DNA from: Caldifarciminota bacterium
GTDB taxonomy: Bacteria > Hydrothermota > Hydrothermia > UBA1063 > CAJXJZ01
NCBI GenBank assembly: GCA_026986775.1
Contig: JALSNX010000001.1
Span: forward strand, 1 to 64,000
DNA: 64,000 bases
Direction of reading: 5' to 3'
A program made the position numbers and the translations under genes. Under the pieces are notes generated by a model. It was not told where the DNA came from and made no database searches. It saw only the letters and a program-made list of their open reading frames with translations. Within the stretch, counting starts at the first letter, position 1. The number at the start of each line of letters is the position of its first letter. Positions 19,378 to 30,677 of the stretch are shown in pieces.

Positions 19378-22361
19378 CGGAACTTTTAAGGGATAAGGAA
19401 CTTAAATTTCCCCACATAATGCTGGTTGAGGCATCGGCTGGCTCCGGTAAAACCTATCTACTTTCACTGAGATTTGTGCAGTTTCTTTTAAGCGATATTA
19501 TTTCCCATAATAGACTGGATAACATCCTCGCCGTTACCTTCACCAACAATGCTGCCTATGAAATGAAGACAAGAATACTTCTGTGGCTTAAAAAAATTGC
19601 TCTTTCACAACTTTCTGAGGAAGAGGAAAACACCCTGAAATCCATTGTCAGTTCTTCAAGAAATATACAGGAAAAGGCCACACATCTTATTGAGGAAATA
19701 CTTGACAATTACCATGCATTCAGCGTATCCACCATTGACTCTTTTATGGTAAAACTCGCAAGGGCATCTGCCATTGAACTTGGACTTTCCCCTGAACTTG
19801 ATATCCTTATGTCAAAAAACGAACTAATTGATGAGGCTGTTTATATTTACATAAGCAAATTGAACAGAAAAGAGATAGAAAACCTGCTTGATATAGAAAG
19901 GGAATACAACAAACAAAAGATTGATTTTCATCTTGTGGAAACCCTCAAGAAATTGGTTAATGAAATCATGCTGGCAGAGGAATATACCAGCATGCCTTCT
20001 GTGGATGGGCTAAAGAAACTCCCTGAAATAGAAAAGGAAATAAAAGAACTTATGAATGAACTTGAAAACCTCTATGAGAGTGCAAGAGCACAGTACCCAA
20101 AGTTGAAAAAATACGACTTTGATAAGATACTGAACGCATATAAAAACTATGACATTCAAAAATTAAGCCTTAACAATAAAAATACATCACGCGACATTGA
20201 TTCAAAAATCACAGAAAAACTCGCTCAACTGGCCGAGAAGTTAAAGATTAAAAAAGCCCTCATACACATGATTATTGCCCGAAAGATAAAAGAGATAGTT
20301 GAAAGGAGGCTTCACACCTTCGGTAAAATACATATAGGAGAAATAACTGAAAAACTACACGCCTTTTTGCGCGAGGAAAATATACCCGGCATTTACTTTT
20401 CCCTCGGTAACAGGTTATACCACTTCATGATTGATGAGTTTCAGGACACAAACCCTGTGCAGTGGGATAATCTCAAGGTTCTTATACACGAAGGCCTTTC
20501 AAAGGGAGGCTCTCTATTCATAGTTGGAGACATAAAACAGGCTATCTATGGGTTTCGGGGTTCTGATTACAGGGTGATGAAACAACTTGTAGACGATTTC
20601 AAACAGCATAAGTCCTTTGAATTTCCAGAAGTCCCTCACGACAATATATACCTCGTTAATCTTGAAAACAACTACAGGTCTAAATCTCAAATTGTTGAAT
20701 ACGTTGACAGCGTATTTAAAGAAGAACTCCTGCAAAAAGTAAACGAAACTGGTGACCCTTCTGGATTTCTGACATACAGACAGAAGGCCATTGAAAAAAA
20801 CAGAAACTCAGGCTACATAAAGACAATCCATGCACTGGAAGATGAACAAAAAAAGATTGTAATGGAAATAATCAAAGATGTAATTGCACGAAACTACAAA
20901 TACGGTGATATAGCCATATTGACAGAAAGTAACGAAAAGGTTATTGAAATTTCAGGATGGCTTACTGAAGAGGGTATTCCTGTTGTTTCAGAAAGTGGTA
21001 CTGATATTAGAAGAAGAAGGGTGATAAAAGAGATTGAATTCTTCCTCAAATTTCTTGACTCTCCGATAGATGACTTTGCTTTTGCTTTATTTTTAAACGG
21101 GTGTATTGCAAAAAAAGTTATGGGAGATAACACAGAAATTCTCAAATCCCACTCACAGAAAAAAGATGCCCCACCACTCTACACATACTTCAAAGACCAC
21201 AATCCTCTCTGGTGGAGCAGGTTCATAGAGCCTCTATTTAAAGAGGTTGGTTATCTATCAACCTACGATATTCTCCTGAGGATTCTTGAGAAATTCAGAA
21301 TTCTGGAGAACTTCCCGGAAGAAACACAGGCAGTTCTAAAACTCCTTGATATTGCCCTGTATCTTGAGGAAAAGGGTAAGGGAAGTCTAAAACACCTCAT
21401 AGAAGCACTTGAAAATGAGAACGATTCAGAGCTATTTAAAATGGACACCTCCTCTGCAAAAGGCGGCGTGCATGTAATGACCATACACAAGGCAAAGGGT
21501 CTTGAATTTAATGTTGTAATTAATCTCATAACAAAGCAAATAAGGTTTAATGCAGACAGCCCTCTTCCCCATGTCACTGAAGAAGGTGTTGTTTTTATGA
21601 AAATAACAAAGGATGACTCGGGTACATCCACCATACTTAACAGGACCTATGGAAGGGAAAAACTGCGATACACAGTTGAAGGTCTGAACAGGCAGTATGT
21701 GGCGATGACACGGGCAAAAGAGGAACTTTATAACATTGTGAAAATCGGTAGCAAAGAGCAACCTGTTCTGAATATAGAGGAAAGGGAAAAAGGTATCAAA
21801 AGCCAGAAGGAAATACAAAAGAAACCTTCATCCTGCGTGGAGTTTATAAATGTTCTGGACCTGTCATTTAATATACCTGACAACGAAGAAGAGTTTATCT
21901 TAACGAGTAAACAGATTGAAGAAACAAAGAGGGGGGATTTTTACCATGCTGTTATGAGCGAGATAATCACAATATCTGACTTAAAAAACCTTAATGCAGT
22001 AATCAATAAATACAGAATACTTTTTGATTTTGAAGAGTATGGAATAGAAGAAAAGATAAAAAATGCGGTAAATCATCCTGTAATTTCAGAATACTTTATG
22101 CCTCGTGAAAAACGGGATATAAAAACGGAAATAGCCTTCATTGATGAAGAAGGTAGAATACTCCGAATGGACAGGGTAATTATTGACCCCGATAAAATAA
22201 CGGTAATTGATTATAAAACAGGATACTCTGAAAACACAGAAAAATACGAAAAACAAATAAAAGAGTATATGAAAATACTGAAAAGCATCTTTATTGGACG
22301 AAAGATTAAGGGAATAGTATTTAACATGGACACAGGAGAATACAATGAATACGAAATCTAA
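19374..22361 (+). CDS. UvrD/RecB-family helicase-nuclease (AddA-like)
   Basis: Walker A VEASAGSGKTYLL; DEFQDTNPVQW; IVGDIKQAIYGFRGSD; VMTIHKAKGLEFNVV; C-terminal DRVIIDPDKITVIDYKTG nuclease motif. Confidence 0.9.
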   Translation: MTELLRDKELKFPHIMLVEASAGSGKTYLLSLRFVQFLLSDIISHNRLDNILAVTFTNNAAYEMKTRILLWLKKIALSQLSEEEENTLKSIVSSSRNIQEKATHLIEEILDNYHAFSVSTIDSFMVKLARASAIELGLSPELDILMSKNELIDEAVYIYISKLNRKEIENLLDIEREYNKQKIDFHLVETLKKLVNEIMLAEEYTSMPSVDGLKKLPEIEKEIKELMNELENLYESARAQYPKLKKYDFDKILNAYKNYDIQKLSLNNKNTSRDIDSKITEKLAQLAEKLKIKKALIHMIIARKIKEIVERRLHTFGKIHIGEITEKLHAFLREENIPGIYFSLGNRLYHFMIDEFQDTNPVQWDNLKVLIHEGLSKGGSLFIVGDIKQAIYGFRGSDYRVMKQLVDDFKQHKSFEFPEVPHDNIYLVNLENNYRSKSQIVEYVDSVFKEELLQKVNETGDPSGFLTYRQKAIEKNRNSGYIKTIHALEDEQKKIVMEIIKDVIARNYKYGDIAILTESNEKVIEISGWLTEEGIPVVSESGTDIRRRRVIKEIEFFLKFLDSPIDDFAFALFLNGCIAKKVMGDNTEILKSHSQKKDAPPLYTYFKDHNPLWWSRFIEPLFKEVGYLSTYDILLRILEKFRILENFPEETQAVLKLLDIALYLEEKGKGSLKHLIEALENENDSELFKMDTSSAKGGVHVMTIHKAKGLEFNVVINLITKQIRFNADSPLPHVTEEGVVFMKITKDDSGTSTILNRTYGREKLRYTVEGLNRQYVAMTRAKEELYNIVKIGSKEQPVLNIEEREKGIKSQKEIQKKPSSCVEFINVLDLSFNIPDNEEEFILTSKQIEETKRGDFYHAVMSEIITISDLKNLNAVINKYRILFDFEEYGIEEKIKNAVNHPVISEYFMPREKRDIKTEIAFIDEEGRILRMDRVIIDPDKITVIDYKTGYSENTEKYEKQIKEYMKILKSIFIGRKIKGIVFNMDTGEYNEYEI

Positions 22362-25140
22362 GGCAATACTTTTTTCTGCTGGTTATCCTTTTATTGATGA
22401 GGTTGCCCGTATTATCATGGAACAGGATACACCAGAACAATTTAAGGTCATAATGCCCTCACGAAGAAGCCTGCTTTTCCTTTCAAAAAAACTCTCAGAA
22501 AAAACAGGAAAACCCATAATAGCCCCGCAGATGTTCTCAATAGAAGACTTTATCAACTTCATGTATGAAAAACACGTTCTGCCCGCTCTGCCACTCCTTT
22601 CACCCACAGACGCGGTATACTTCATAGACGAGGCGAATAAACATACAAACCTCATAAAAACAAAAGAACTGGATACAATCCTTCCATGGGCATTCAAACT
22701 ATACTCTGATTTTGAAGAACTCTATATTGAAGGAATTTCAGTTGAAAAACTCAGGGAAATAGATACACTTATCCACGAAGAGTCTCTTCCCGAGTATGTT
22801 CAGGACAAGATTTCCACTATGTCCACGCTTTATAAAGAGTTTTATAACCAGTTGAAAAACAGATTCTCTACGAGAGCAATAAGATATGTTAAAGTTTCAG
22901 AACTGAACACGGATGTTTTTAAAGGCCCCTATATCCTTTCAGGATTCTTCGCCCTTACACGGGCAGAAAAAAGGATTTTTGAAAAAATCCTTAAATCTAC
23001 TGATTCATATTTTATTGCCATCTGGGATAGAAAAATAGAGGAATTTCTCAGAGAAATTGACATTCCCGTGATAAAAAAGACAGAAGAGGTCAAATCACCA
23101 GAATACCACATAATAAAAACCGCCTCACTGCACGGTGAAGTCTTTGCTCTAAAATCCATACTGAAAGAGAAAAACGCATACACGATAGAAAACGTTGTGG
23201 TTTTACCTGATGAATCCCATCTTTTTGCCATTGTAAACAATATAGACGCACCTTTAAAAAACATCTCAGCAGGCTACCCCTTAATAAGAACTCCATTTTT
23301 TTCTCTTCTTTCATTCATAGAGGAACTTATAACAGGTAAAGAGGATGAAAAATACCTGAAAACATCCTATTTAAACGTTATACTGCATCCGTATATAAAA
23401 AACACAAGATTTAAAAGAGAAACAATTGTTACAAGAATTCTCATGCACACTATTGAAAAGTTTTTAAGAGACTATCCGGTAAGTTTTATTTCTCTCAGTG
23501 ATATTGAAAACAAAAATGTAATGGATATTGCCCTAAAGAACATAGAAAGACAGATGCCAGATGTTACGTATGAGGATGTTCTCAATCATATAAAACAGAT
23601 CCACGACATAACCATTCGTTCCTTTGAAAACATTTCAACCATAGGCGAATTTATAGAAAAGGTTATATCTCTTGCTGACTTTGTATCCTCAAGAACAACT
23701 GCCACACTCCACCCATACGGAAGTCCATTTATTGAGGCCACACTCAATGCACTATTAGAAATAAAGAACTCACTTTTAAGGGAAAAATCCCTTTCTGCCA
23801 CTGGCAACTACTTCAACCTGCTCAGAAACTACATCAAATCATGCAAGGTTCCTTTTAAAGGCACTCCTTTAAGAGGACTTCAGATTCTGGGTACCCTTGA
23901 GACAAGAAACCTCCACTTTAAGCAAGTGTTCTATCTTGATGTTAATGAAGGGATAATTCCAGATGTTAAGAAAGAAGATACCATACTTTCTGATACATTA
24001 AGAGAGTATCTGGGACTATCCACAGCAGGGGACAGAGAAAACATAACACGTTATTATTTCTTTAATCTTATAAGAGGAGCAGATGAGGTCTATCTTTTTT
24101 ATACAGAGAATAAAAACGAGCCATCAAGATACATAGAAATGTTAAAGTGGGAAAAAGAGAAAGAGAAAAAGGAAATCGGAGCCATCAAAGAAAAAACTAT
24201 ATCTTTCAACATTACCTTTTCCCATACCGAACCTGTAGCAATAGACAAAACAAGCGATATAATGGAAAAACTCCAGGATTTTACATTTTCCCCAACACAG
24301 ATTGATACCTACCTCTCATGCCCCTTAAAATTTTACTATAAAAACTTTCTATTTCCTCCTGAATCACGAGAAGTAGAACGCACAAAAACCAGACTGGATA
24401 TTGGAAATATTGTTCACAAAGCACTTGAACGGTATTTTAAGAAATGGATTGGCAGAGAACTTATAATAGAGGATATAGAAAAGGAAAAAGAGGAGTTATA
24501 CACCATTGTTGATATGTATTTCGGAGACATAACTGGTAATGAGCTTTTCATACAATCTGAGCAGGTAAAATATGCCTTGGGACACCTTTTAAAGATACAC
24601 GAAAAGGAATTTAAAGGAATAAAAATACTTGGCCTTGAAAGAAAGTTTCAAACCACCATTAAAATAGACAATAAGAAAGAGGTTAAAATCAAGGGAAAAA
24701 TTGACAGAATACATGAACATAATGGCAGAATATACATCATAGACTACAAAACAGGCGGACTTTACGCACCTCAGGTAAAAAAACTGCCGTCTTTTGATAA
24801 CAGAGATGACTGGCCTTCTATAATAGGGTCCTTTCAGTTGCCATTATACATAATACTATACCACAATACCACTAAAACACCCTATGAAAAGATAGAAGCA
24901 CAACTGTGGAGCATAAAGCATATAAATTCATCAAACTTCCTAAAATCCTTCACAATGGATTTTTTAGAAAAACAGAAAGCCTATGAAGATGCACTAAAAA
25001 CAATAATATCCGAGATACTTGACCCTGATATACCCTTTAAACCAGTTGACAGGGAAAAAGCAAACAATATATGCACAAACTGTCCATATAGAGCAATTTG
25101 TGACAGACTATGGACGCAGAGGTACAACAGAAAGAGTTAA
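22345..25140 (+). CDS. AddB-like PD-(D/E)XK nuclease
   Basis: FSPTQIDTYLSCPLKFYYKNFL; KIKGKIDRIHEHNGRIYIIDYKTGG; C-terminal Cys motif NICTNCPYRAIC; follows and overlaps the AddA-like gene. Confidence 0.85.
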   Translation: MNTKSKAILFSAGYPFIDEVARIIMEQDTPEQFKVIMPSRRSLLFLSKKLSEKTGKPIIAPQMFSIEDFINFMYEKHVLPALPLLSPTDAVYFIDEANKHTNLIKTKELDTILPWAFKLYSDFEELYIEGISVEKLREIDTLIHEESLPEYVQDKISTMSTLYKEFYNQLKNRFSTRAIRYVKVSELNTDVFKGPYILSGFFALTRAEKRIFEKILKSTDSYFIAIWDRKIEEFLREIDIPVIKKTEEVKSPEYHIIKTASLHGEVFALKSILKEKNAYTIENVVVLPDESHLFAIVNNIDAPLKNISAGYPLIRTPFFSLLSFIEELITGKEDEKYLKTSYLNVILHPYIKNTRFKRETIVTRILMHTIEKFLRDYPVSFISLSDIENKNVMDIALKNIERQMPDVTYEDVLNHIKQIHDITIRSFENISTIGEFIEKVISLADFVSSRTTATLHPYGSPFIEATLNALLEIKNSLLREKSLSATGNYFNLLRNYIKSCKVPFKGTPLRGLQILGTLETRNLHFKQVFYLDVNEGIIPDVKKEDTILSDTLREYLGLSTAGDRENITRYYFFNLIRGADEVYLFYTENKNEPSRYIEMLKWEKEKEKKEIGAIKEKTISFNITFSHTEPVAIDKTSDIMEKLQDFTFSPTQIDTYLSCPLKFYYKNFLFPPESREVERTKTRLDIGNIVHKALERYFKKWIGRELIIEDIEKEKEELYTIVDMYFGDITGNELFIQSEQVKYALGHLLKIHEKEFKGIKILGLERKFQTTIKIDNKKEVKIKGKIDRIHEHNGRIYIIDYKTGGLYAPQVKKLPSFDNRDDWPSIIGSFQLPLYIILYHNTTKTPYEKIEAQLWSIKHINSSNFLKSFTMDFLEKQKAYEDALKTIISEILDPDIPFKPVDREKANNICTNCPYRAICDRLWTQRYNRKS

Positions 25141-25754
25141 CCTAAGAATCCAAGAAACCCGGCAAATACGCCGATAACCCCAGAAAGTATGAGGGATAAC
25201 ATTGGATGCCACTTAAAAACAAATACAGTTATCAGAACAAACCCCGTAATTCCCAGAAGGACAATTTTAGGAAGTGTGGAATGTAGATTCAACATACTAC
25301 CCCTGAAGACAGAATAAAGAGCCACAAGCAAAAGACCCAGAACTGCGCCCTTAAGGCCCAAAAGGAGGTATCTTACAACCTTTGCATTTATATACTCTCT
25401 CAAGGCAAGAGAAATAAGGAGTATAATTAAAAAGGGCGGTGTTACCACTCCCATGGTTGCAGCCATTGCTCCAAAGACACCCGCCATCTTAAATCCAATA
25501 TAGGTTGCCGCATTAACAGCAACAGGTCCTGGTGTGGAACCTGCAATTGCCACAAGGTCATTGAATTCAAGGGGTGTCAACCAGTGTGAGTTGTTAACTA
25601 CTTCACGTTCAATAATCGGCAGTATTGCCCATCCTCCCCCAAACCCCACAATACCGATTTTGAAAAACTTGAAGAAAAGTTCAAAAAGAATGGCAAAATT
25701 CATTTGAATATTATAAATCTTCTGATGTGCACGGAGAAATATCTTATAATTCAA
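25137..25754 (-). CDS. ChrA-type chromate transporter domain protein
   Basis: FFKFFKIGIVGFGGGWAILPIIEREVV...ATPGPVAVN-like SPGPVAVNAATYIG; true start may be internal MNFAILFELF. Confidence 0.85.
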   Translation of the reverse strand: MNYKIFLRAHQKIYNIQMNFAILFELFFKFFKIGIVGFGGGWAILPIIEREVVNNSHWLTPLEFNDLVAIAGSTPGPVAVNAATYIGFKMAGVFGAMAATMGVVTPPFLIILLISLALREYINAKVVRYLLLGLKGAVLGLLLVALYSVFRGSMLNLHSTLPKIVLLGITGFVLITVFVFKWHPMLSLILSGVIGVFAGFLGFLG

Positions 25755-27007
25755 ATTTCTTCAGGTTTTCTCACACAAATTACCCTGTTCAATAACAGAA
25801 TAAACACACCCGATAGCAAAAACGCCGTGTGAATACCCATTTTATCAGAAACAAAACCAAAAAGAGGAGCAAATACAGCCATAAAAACGGCCCTTATTTC
25901 ACTGTCAAGAGATAAAACCGTGGCCCTTTCCTCTTTTTTCATCACATCTCCCAGCACATCCACTACAAGGGGCCTCCTTGCATCCTTCATAAGGTAGAGA
26001 ATAAAGTACAATAAAATTACAAGAAAAAGAAGTCTGGACTTTATAATGAAGAACAGGAGAATGAACAATACCCCCATTAAATCAAAGAGTATATTCAAGA
26101 GTTTATAAGACTCGGCGTATTTGAGGAGCCTGTAAACATTCCTTGAAACAGAGGAACTTGCTATGTAAAAAAGCCCATACACCACACCGAGGACTATCTT
26201 AACATTGCTTTCCGTATTTAGAGACGATATTACAACTACCCCGCCAGCCATGATGATGTTCTTCAAAACAGGTTGAATATAATCCTTTATTGTCTTGAAA
26301 ATACCATCGTACAGGGAAGAACTAAAAAGCACCTTCACAACATAAACATTCCTAAATATGGACTTTAGTTTGAACACCATTGAACTTATAAATACCTTTA
26401 AGGAGAAACGTGTGTGAGTTTTTTCGTCAATATCATCCGGATATGTAGTTATAAGGATGAAATCAAGAATATACGGGATTATGGTGATAATAAAAATCCA
26501 CTTCATGGCAGGTATGTTCAAAACAAATACTATGGACAAAAACGATGAAATAGCCGAACCGAGAAGGGAAAAAGACCTTGTCCGACCGTACACAAAGGCT
26601 TTTTGAGAAAACCACCCCTTCTTTTCAAGATATGCATAAATAAGCGCCTTGTGAGTGCCTGAACGGAAAGCCTCCCCCACTCCGTAAAACACCATACCAA
26701 GCGAGGCAAAAATAAGGTTCTTCGTGAAGAAGAAAACAATAAAGGACACTATATATGAGGAGAAACACAGATAAAGGGCCTTCTTTTTCCCGTAATTGTC
26801 CGCAAAAACACCGGTTGGCACCTCAAGAATGTAAACGGTTATTTCCCTTATGGCAAACAGAATCCCTATGTCAAAGAGAGAAAATCCGAGGGATAAAAAG
26901 AAGATGTAAAGATACGGCTCAAAGAACCTGAGGTTTTTAAAGAGTCCGTAAAATGAGAACTTCCATATCTGTTTATCTTTTCTGATTATATCATGTAATT
27001 CCGTCAT
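25751..27007 (-). CDS. MFS transporter
   Basis: multi-TM; EVPTGVFADNYGKKKAL motif. Confidence 0.85.
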   Translation of the reverse strand: MTELHDIIRKDKQIWKFSFYGLFKNLRFFEPYLYIFFLSLGFSLFDIGILFAIREITVYILEVPTGVFADNYGKKKALYLCFSSYIVSFIVFFFTKNLIFASLGMVFYGVGEAFRSGTHKALIYAYLEKKGWFSQKAFVYGRTRSFSLLGSAISSFLSIVFVLNIPAMKWIFIITIIPYILDFILITTYPDDIDEKTHTRFSLKVFISSMVFKLKSIFRNVYVVKVLFSSSLYDGIFKTIKDYIQPVLKNIIMAGGVVVISSLNTESNVKIVLGVVYGLFYIASSSVSRNVYRLLKYAESYKLLNILFDLMGVLFILLFFIIKSRLLFLVILLYFILYLMKDARRPLVVDVLGDVMKKEERATVLSLDSEIRAVFMAVFAPLFGFVSDKMGIHTAFLLSGVFILLLNRVICVRKPEEI

Positions 27008-27345
27008 TTTTTGTTTTTGGGACAGTACCTTATCACCCTCACATTTTCAAGGGTAATAAGACCATCCTGCACAACCTCATCAAGGTAAGGCAGAAACTCC
27101 CTTATCTTCTCCTCTGCATCCACAATTTCAATTATCATGGGCAGGTCGTCAGAAATCCTTAAGAGTTTTGCCGTATGCAGGTGGCTTTTTGCTCCAAAGC
27201 CCATAATTCCTCTGATTACTGTGGCACCTGCCAGTTTCCTTTTTTTCGCTTCCATAACAATATGTTCATACAGTGGCTTTCCCCTGTAAGTATCGTCTTC
27301 CCCGATAAAAATCCTGAGAAGAAGCCCATTTTCAGGTATACCCAT
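27004..27345 (-). CDS. DUF190 family protein
   Basis: LLRIFIGEDDTYRGKPLYEHIVMEAKKRKLAGATVIRGIMGFG. Confidence 0.85.
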   Translation of the reverse strand: MGIPENGLLLRIFIGEDDTYRGKPLYEHIVMEAKKRKLAGATVIRGIMGFGAKSHLHTAKLLRISDDLPMIIEIVDAEEKIREFLPYLDEVVQDGLITLENVRVIRYCPKNKK

Positions 27346-27347
27346 AT

Positions 27348-27749
27348 TTACCTCCCATGTAAAAGATGAAATACCTTAAAAAACACCCTTGTGGTAAAAA
27401 ATCCTAAAAATACAGCAAGAATACCCGCAAAATTCGTTATGATGAAATTCCAGAGTCCTAACAAAACCTCCCTGTCCCTTACAAGATTAACGGTCTCAAG
27501 TGCAAAGGTTGAAAAAGTGGTAAATGCCCCCAATATACCTATAAAGACAAAAAACCTTATATCGGAAGAGATTTCAATCCTTTCAGAAAGGGCAAACAAA
27601 ACACCTATTATATATGCTCCGGTAAGGTTTACAAGGAGGGTACCATAAGGAAACACAGGGTCAAGAAACTTGTATGGAATACCGGAAAGGACATACCTTG
27701 CCACTGCCCCAATAGCACCACCTATCGCTATAAGAAGTATCTTCTGCAT
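27348..27749 (-). CDS. crcB: fluoride channel CrcB/Fluc
   Basis: GGAIGAVARYVLSG; PYGTLLVNLTGAYIIG; GILGAFTTFSTFALETV. Confidence 0.9.
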   Translation of the reverse strand: MQKILLIAIGGAIGAVARYVLSGIPYKFLDPVFPYGTLLVNLTGAYIIGVLFALSERIEISSDIRFFVFIGILGAFTTFSTFALETVNLVRDREVLLGLWNFIITNFAGILAVFLGFFTTRVFFKVFHLLHGR

Positions 27750-27827
27750 CTTTCCCCTTTTTTAAGTTTGTTAATTTTAAAGGGATAAAGGTAAAAAGAG
27801 AAACACAGGAGACGCTATCCTCTTTCC

Positions 27828-30677
27828 TCATCTATTCTTTATCATAAACAATTTTATAAAAGCTGGAAGTATAAATATTGTGTAAATAGTTGAAAAGGTT
27901 ATACCTCCTATAATCGCATGCGCGAATTTATACCATATTTCCTGGGGTTTATAGATTATCCAGAAAGGCGATGCTGTGGCAATAGTGGTAATACTCGTGT
28001 ATAGTATTGATCTGAATCTTGAAAGAGCAGCCATTTCAACTTCTTTATTTATTAAAAATTTCTTCACAAGAAAAATAGAATCATTTACCCCTATACCAAT
28101 AGTAACAAGTAAAGCAAGAATAGCATTTACATCAAAGGTTACTCTGTATATGTTAAAGAAAGAAAAAATCCCCAGAATAGTTACAGGTATAACGAAAATA
28201 ACCATCAACGAAGATACTATTTCATTAAACATAGATACAATGACCAATGTTATAAGCACACAGGTTACAATTACGCCGATTTTAAACTTTACTGTTTTGT
28301 TCACATGGCCAATAATAGGAGTAGAATCATAGTAAAATCCAGCAGGAAGAGGGTGCTCCTTCTCAAACCTTTCCAAAAAATCTTTAAGGGAATCAGATGG
28401 CCCCTGATAGGAAAAACCCAGAAGCATTTTGAAATACCTGTCTTTTCTTTCAATGGCACGTTTTTTGAATTCCTTATAAAATGGCATATTACGGTCTTTA
28501 AGAGTATAATACCCGACTTCGGGATTTTTAAAAATTACCGGCTCTTTCTGTCCGTAATTTATAATACTATTGAGCATAATTTTTCTATACCTTAAAAATC
28601 TATTTTTGGATGTAAGCCCCATTGGTGTGTAAAAAACAGGTATTTCCCCTCCATAATGAAAATCATAGATGGTAAGAGGGAAATATTCTCCTTTTTTTAA
28701 CTCCCGTGCAAGATACTTTACTTCCTTCTGAAGTTTTCTATAATTATATCCATAAAGTGTTAGAGCCAGCATAAATGGTCTTACACTTCCTTCCTGTATT
28801 ACAAAATCCCATGGAGCACCCCCATGCACTACTATATTTACACCTTTAAAATTAGAAAGCACACTCTCAAGGTAGGCTCTCAGATTACTACTCATACTTT
28901 CTATGACAGCATCTCTATTCATATAGATTTCCACAAGACTCCCATTTTCCGTGACATTCATGAGGTAATGTAATTTACAATTTACACAGGTATTTTTTTT
29001 GAACTCTTCTATCGCCCGAATAAGTGGAAATATTACATTTTTATACATTATTTTTGTTTCAACCTGGCCTTCCTCAGGTGTTATGTTGATGGTAATGGCA
29101 GCCCTTTTATCTTCTTTTAAAACAAGAATATCTTCCCTATTAAGTTTTCTATACAAAAATGGTATCATGGATATTGAAATGATATAAATACCGATAGGTA
29201 TGTGTGGCTTTTTGAGTATATACCTCAGTAAAAGCCTGTAAAACATCAATAAATGACCTTTCAATTTTCCTGATACCTCTCTCGCACTGCTTATTCTAAT
29301 AAAATAAAGTGGCAACACAAGGTAGGTCATAAACAAGGACATAATCAGCGCTAAAGAGAAAGATAGCATAAAATATCTGTACTTCAACCTTATATCAACA
29401 CTTGCATACAGAAATGGAATAAAGGCTAAAAGTGAAGTTAGAATGGACACCAGAAGGGGTCCAAATATATTAGATGATGATTCCAGAATGGCTCTTATTC
29501 TTTTTGTTTTCAAAATATTCTGAGAAAATTCTTCAAAAAACACAAGTGCACTGTCAACAAAAAGACCGAGACCAAAGACAAGACCAGAAATGGTAATAAC
29601 ATTAACCTGCATAGCCATTAAAAAGAAAAGGGATATTGTACACAGTAAAGAAAGAAGCGCAACAGAAATAATAAAAACACTCTCTTTCATACTGCCTTCA
29701 AAGGCAAAAAGCACCAGCATGAGAAAAAAGATTCCAACAACAAAAGAAAAAAGGATTTTTGTATATTCATGTTTTATCCTTTTCCCAACATCATATATGA
29801 CTACTGCTCTATTTGATGTCTTTTTCTCATAATCAGAAATCACTCTTCTTACCCTGCGAGAGACCGTTATTTTGTTTACATCACTGCGAAACCTTATTTT
29901 AAAGAGTACTGCAGGTCTGCCATCCACAATATACATTACATTTTTATATCCAGAACTGATTTTAAAGAGGTCCTTCAAGGCCACCCCTTTATAAAAAATG
30001 GAGTATAAACTCACAGGTCTTACACCTATCTGTAAAATTTCTCCACCATTGTGTATACTAAGCCTTTCACCATAAGCCTCAAGTTCCTTTGATATTGCAT
30101 TCAAATTTAAAGAAAGGTCACGCAGTTTGAAAAAACATGGAGTTAATGTGGTAAATTTATTTAAATAACCGAGAATCTCAACATCTCTTACTCCATCTAT
30201 AGTTCTCAATGTGTTTAATAAAATGTCTGCTTCATTCTTCCTGATATTTTCCATGTAAAATTCAAAATCGCGCCTTCTAACAGTTCCCTTTGTGTTGATA
30301 AATGGACCTGCGAAAAAATCAGGTAGTTCTGCATACTTAAGTGCATCAATGACCTTTACAGCAAACCTATCTGCTCTTTCGTCCTGCTTCAGGGTTACAT
30401 CAATTTTCAGCATATGTTCTGTTGTAACAGATTTTACAGATTTCACGCCTTTCATGGACCAGATGAAACCTTCAACATAAGGAGTGTACTTTTGTGCAAT
30501 ATACGATGGGTCCTGTTCTGTGTAAAAATACTCTATCTTAACATGCGGATACATAATCTCCGGATACAATCCCACAGGAATATGAAAAATCCCGTATATA
30601 GCAACAGAAATCATTATTAAAAGAAGACTTATTACCCTTATACCGTGTCTTAAAGAAAATTTAACGATGCTTCTCAT
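27828..30677 (-). CDS. RND family efflux transporter (second of pair)
   Basis: 949 aa; IPVGLYPEIMYPHVKI; TM blocks; LVTIGIGVNDSIFLVKKFL. Confidence 0.82.
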   Translation of the reverse strand: MRSIVKFSLRHGIRVISLLLIMISVAIYGIFHIPVGLYPEIMYPHVKIEYFYTEQDPSYIAQKYTPYVEGFIWSMKGVKSVKSVTTEHMLKIDVTLKQDERADRFAVKVIDALKYAELPDFFAGPFINTKGTVRRRDFEFYMENIRKNEADILLNTLRTIDGVRDVEILGYLNKFTTLTPCFFKLRDLSLNLNAISKELEAYGERLSIHNGGEILQIGVRPVSLYSIFYKGVALKDLFKISSGYKNVMYIVDGRPAVLFKIRFRSDVNKITVSRRVRRVISDYEKKTSNRAVVIYDVGKRIKHEYTKILFSFVVGIFFLMLVLFAFEGSMKESVFIISVALLSLLCTISLFFLMAMQVNVITISGLVFGLGLFVDSALVFFEEFSQNILKTKRIRAILESSSNIFGPLLVSILTSLLAFIPFLYASVDIRLKYRYFMLSFSLALIMSLFMTYLVLPLYFIRISSAREVSGKLKGHLLMFYRLLLRYILKKPHIPIGIYIISISMIPFLYRKLNREDILVLKEDKRAAITINITPEEGQVETKIMYKNVIFPLIRAIEEFKKNTCVNCKLHYLMNVTENGSLVEIYMNRDAVIESMSSNLRAYLESVLSNFKGVNIVVHGGAPWDFVIQEGSVRPFMLALTLYGYNYRKLQKEVKYLARELKKGEYFPLTIYDFHYGGEIPVFYTPMGLTSKNRFLRYRKIMLNSIINYGQKEPVIFKNPEVGYYTLKDRNMPFYKEFKKRAIERKDRYFKMLLGFSYQGPSDSLKDFLERFEKEHPLPAGFYYDSTPIIGHVNKTVKFKIGVIVTCVLITLVIVSMFNEIVSSLMVIFVIPVTILGIFSFFNIYRVTFDVNAILALLVTIGIGVNDSIFLVKKFLINKEVEMAALSRFRSILYTSITTIATASPFWIIYKPQEIWYKFAHAIIGGITFSTIYTIFILPAFIKLFMIKNR

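Noticed and set aside
27750-27830. Possible fluoride riboswitch upstream of crcB
   Set aside because: The GGAGACGCTATCCTC string is on the wrong strand relative to crcB, and I could not fit the crcB-motif consensus on the minus strand.
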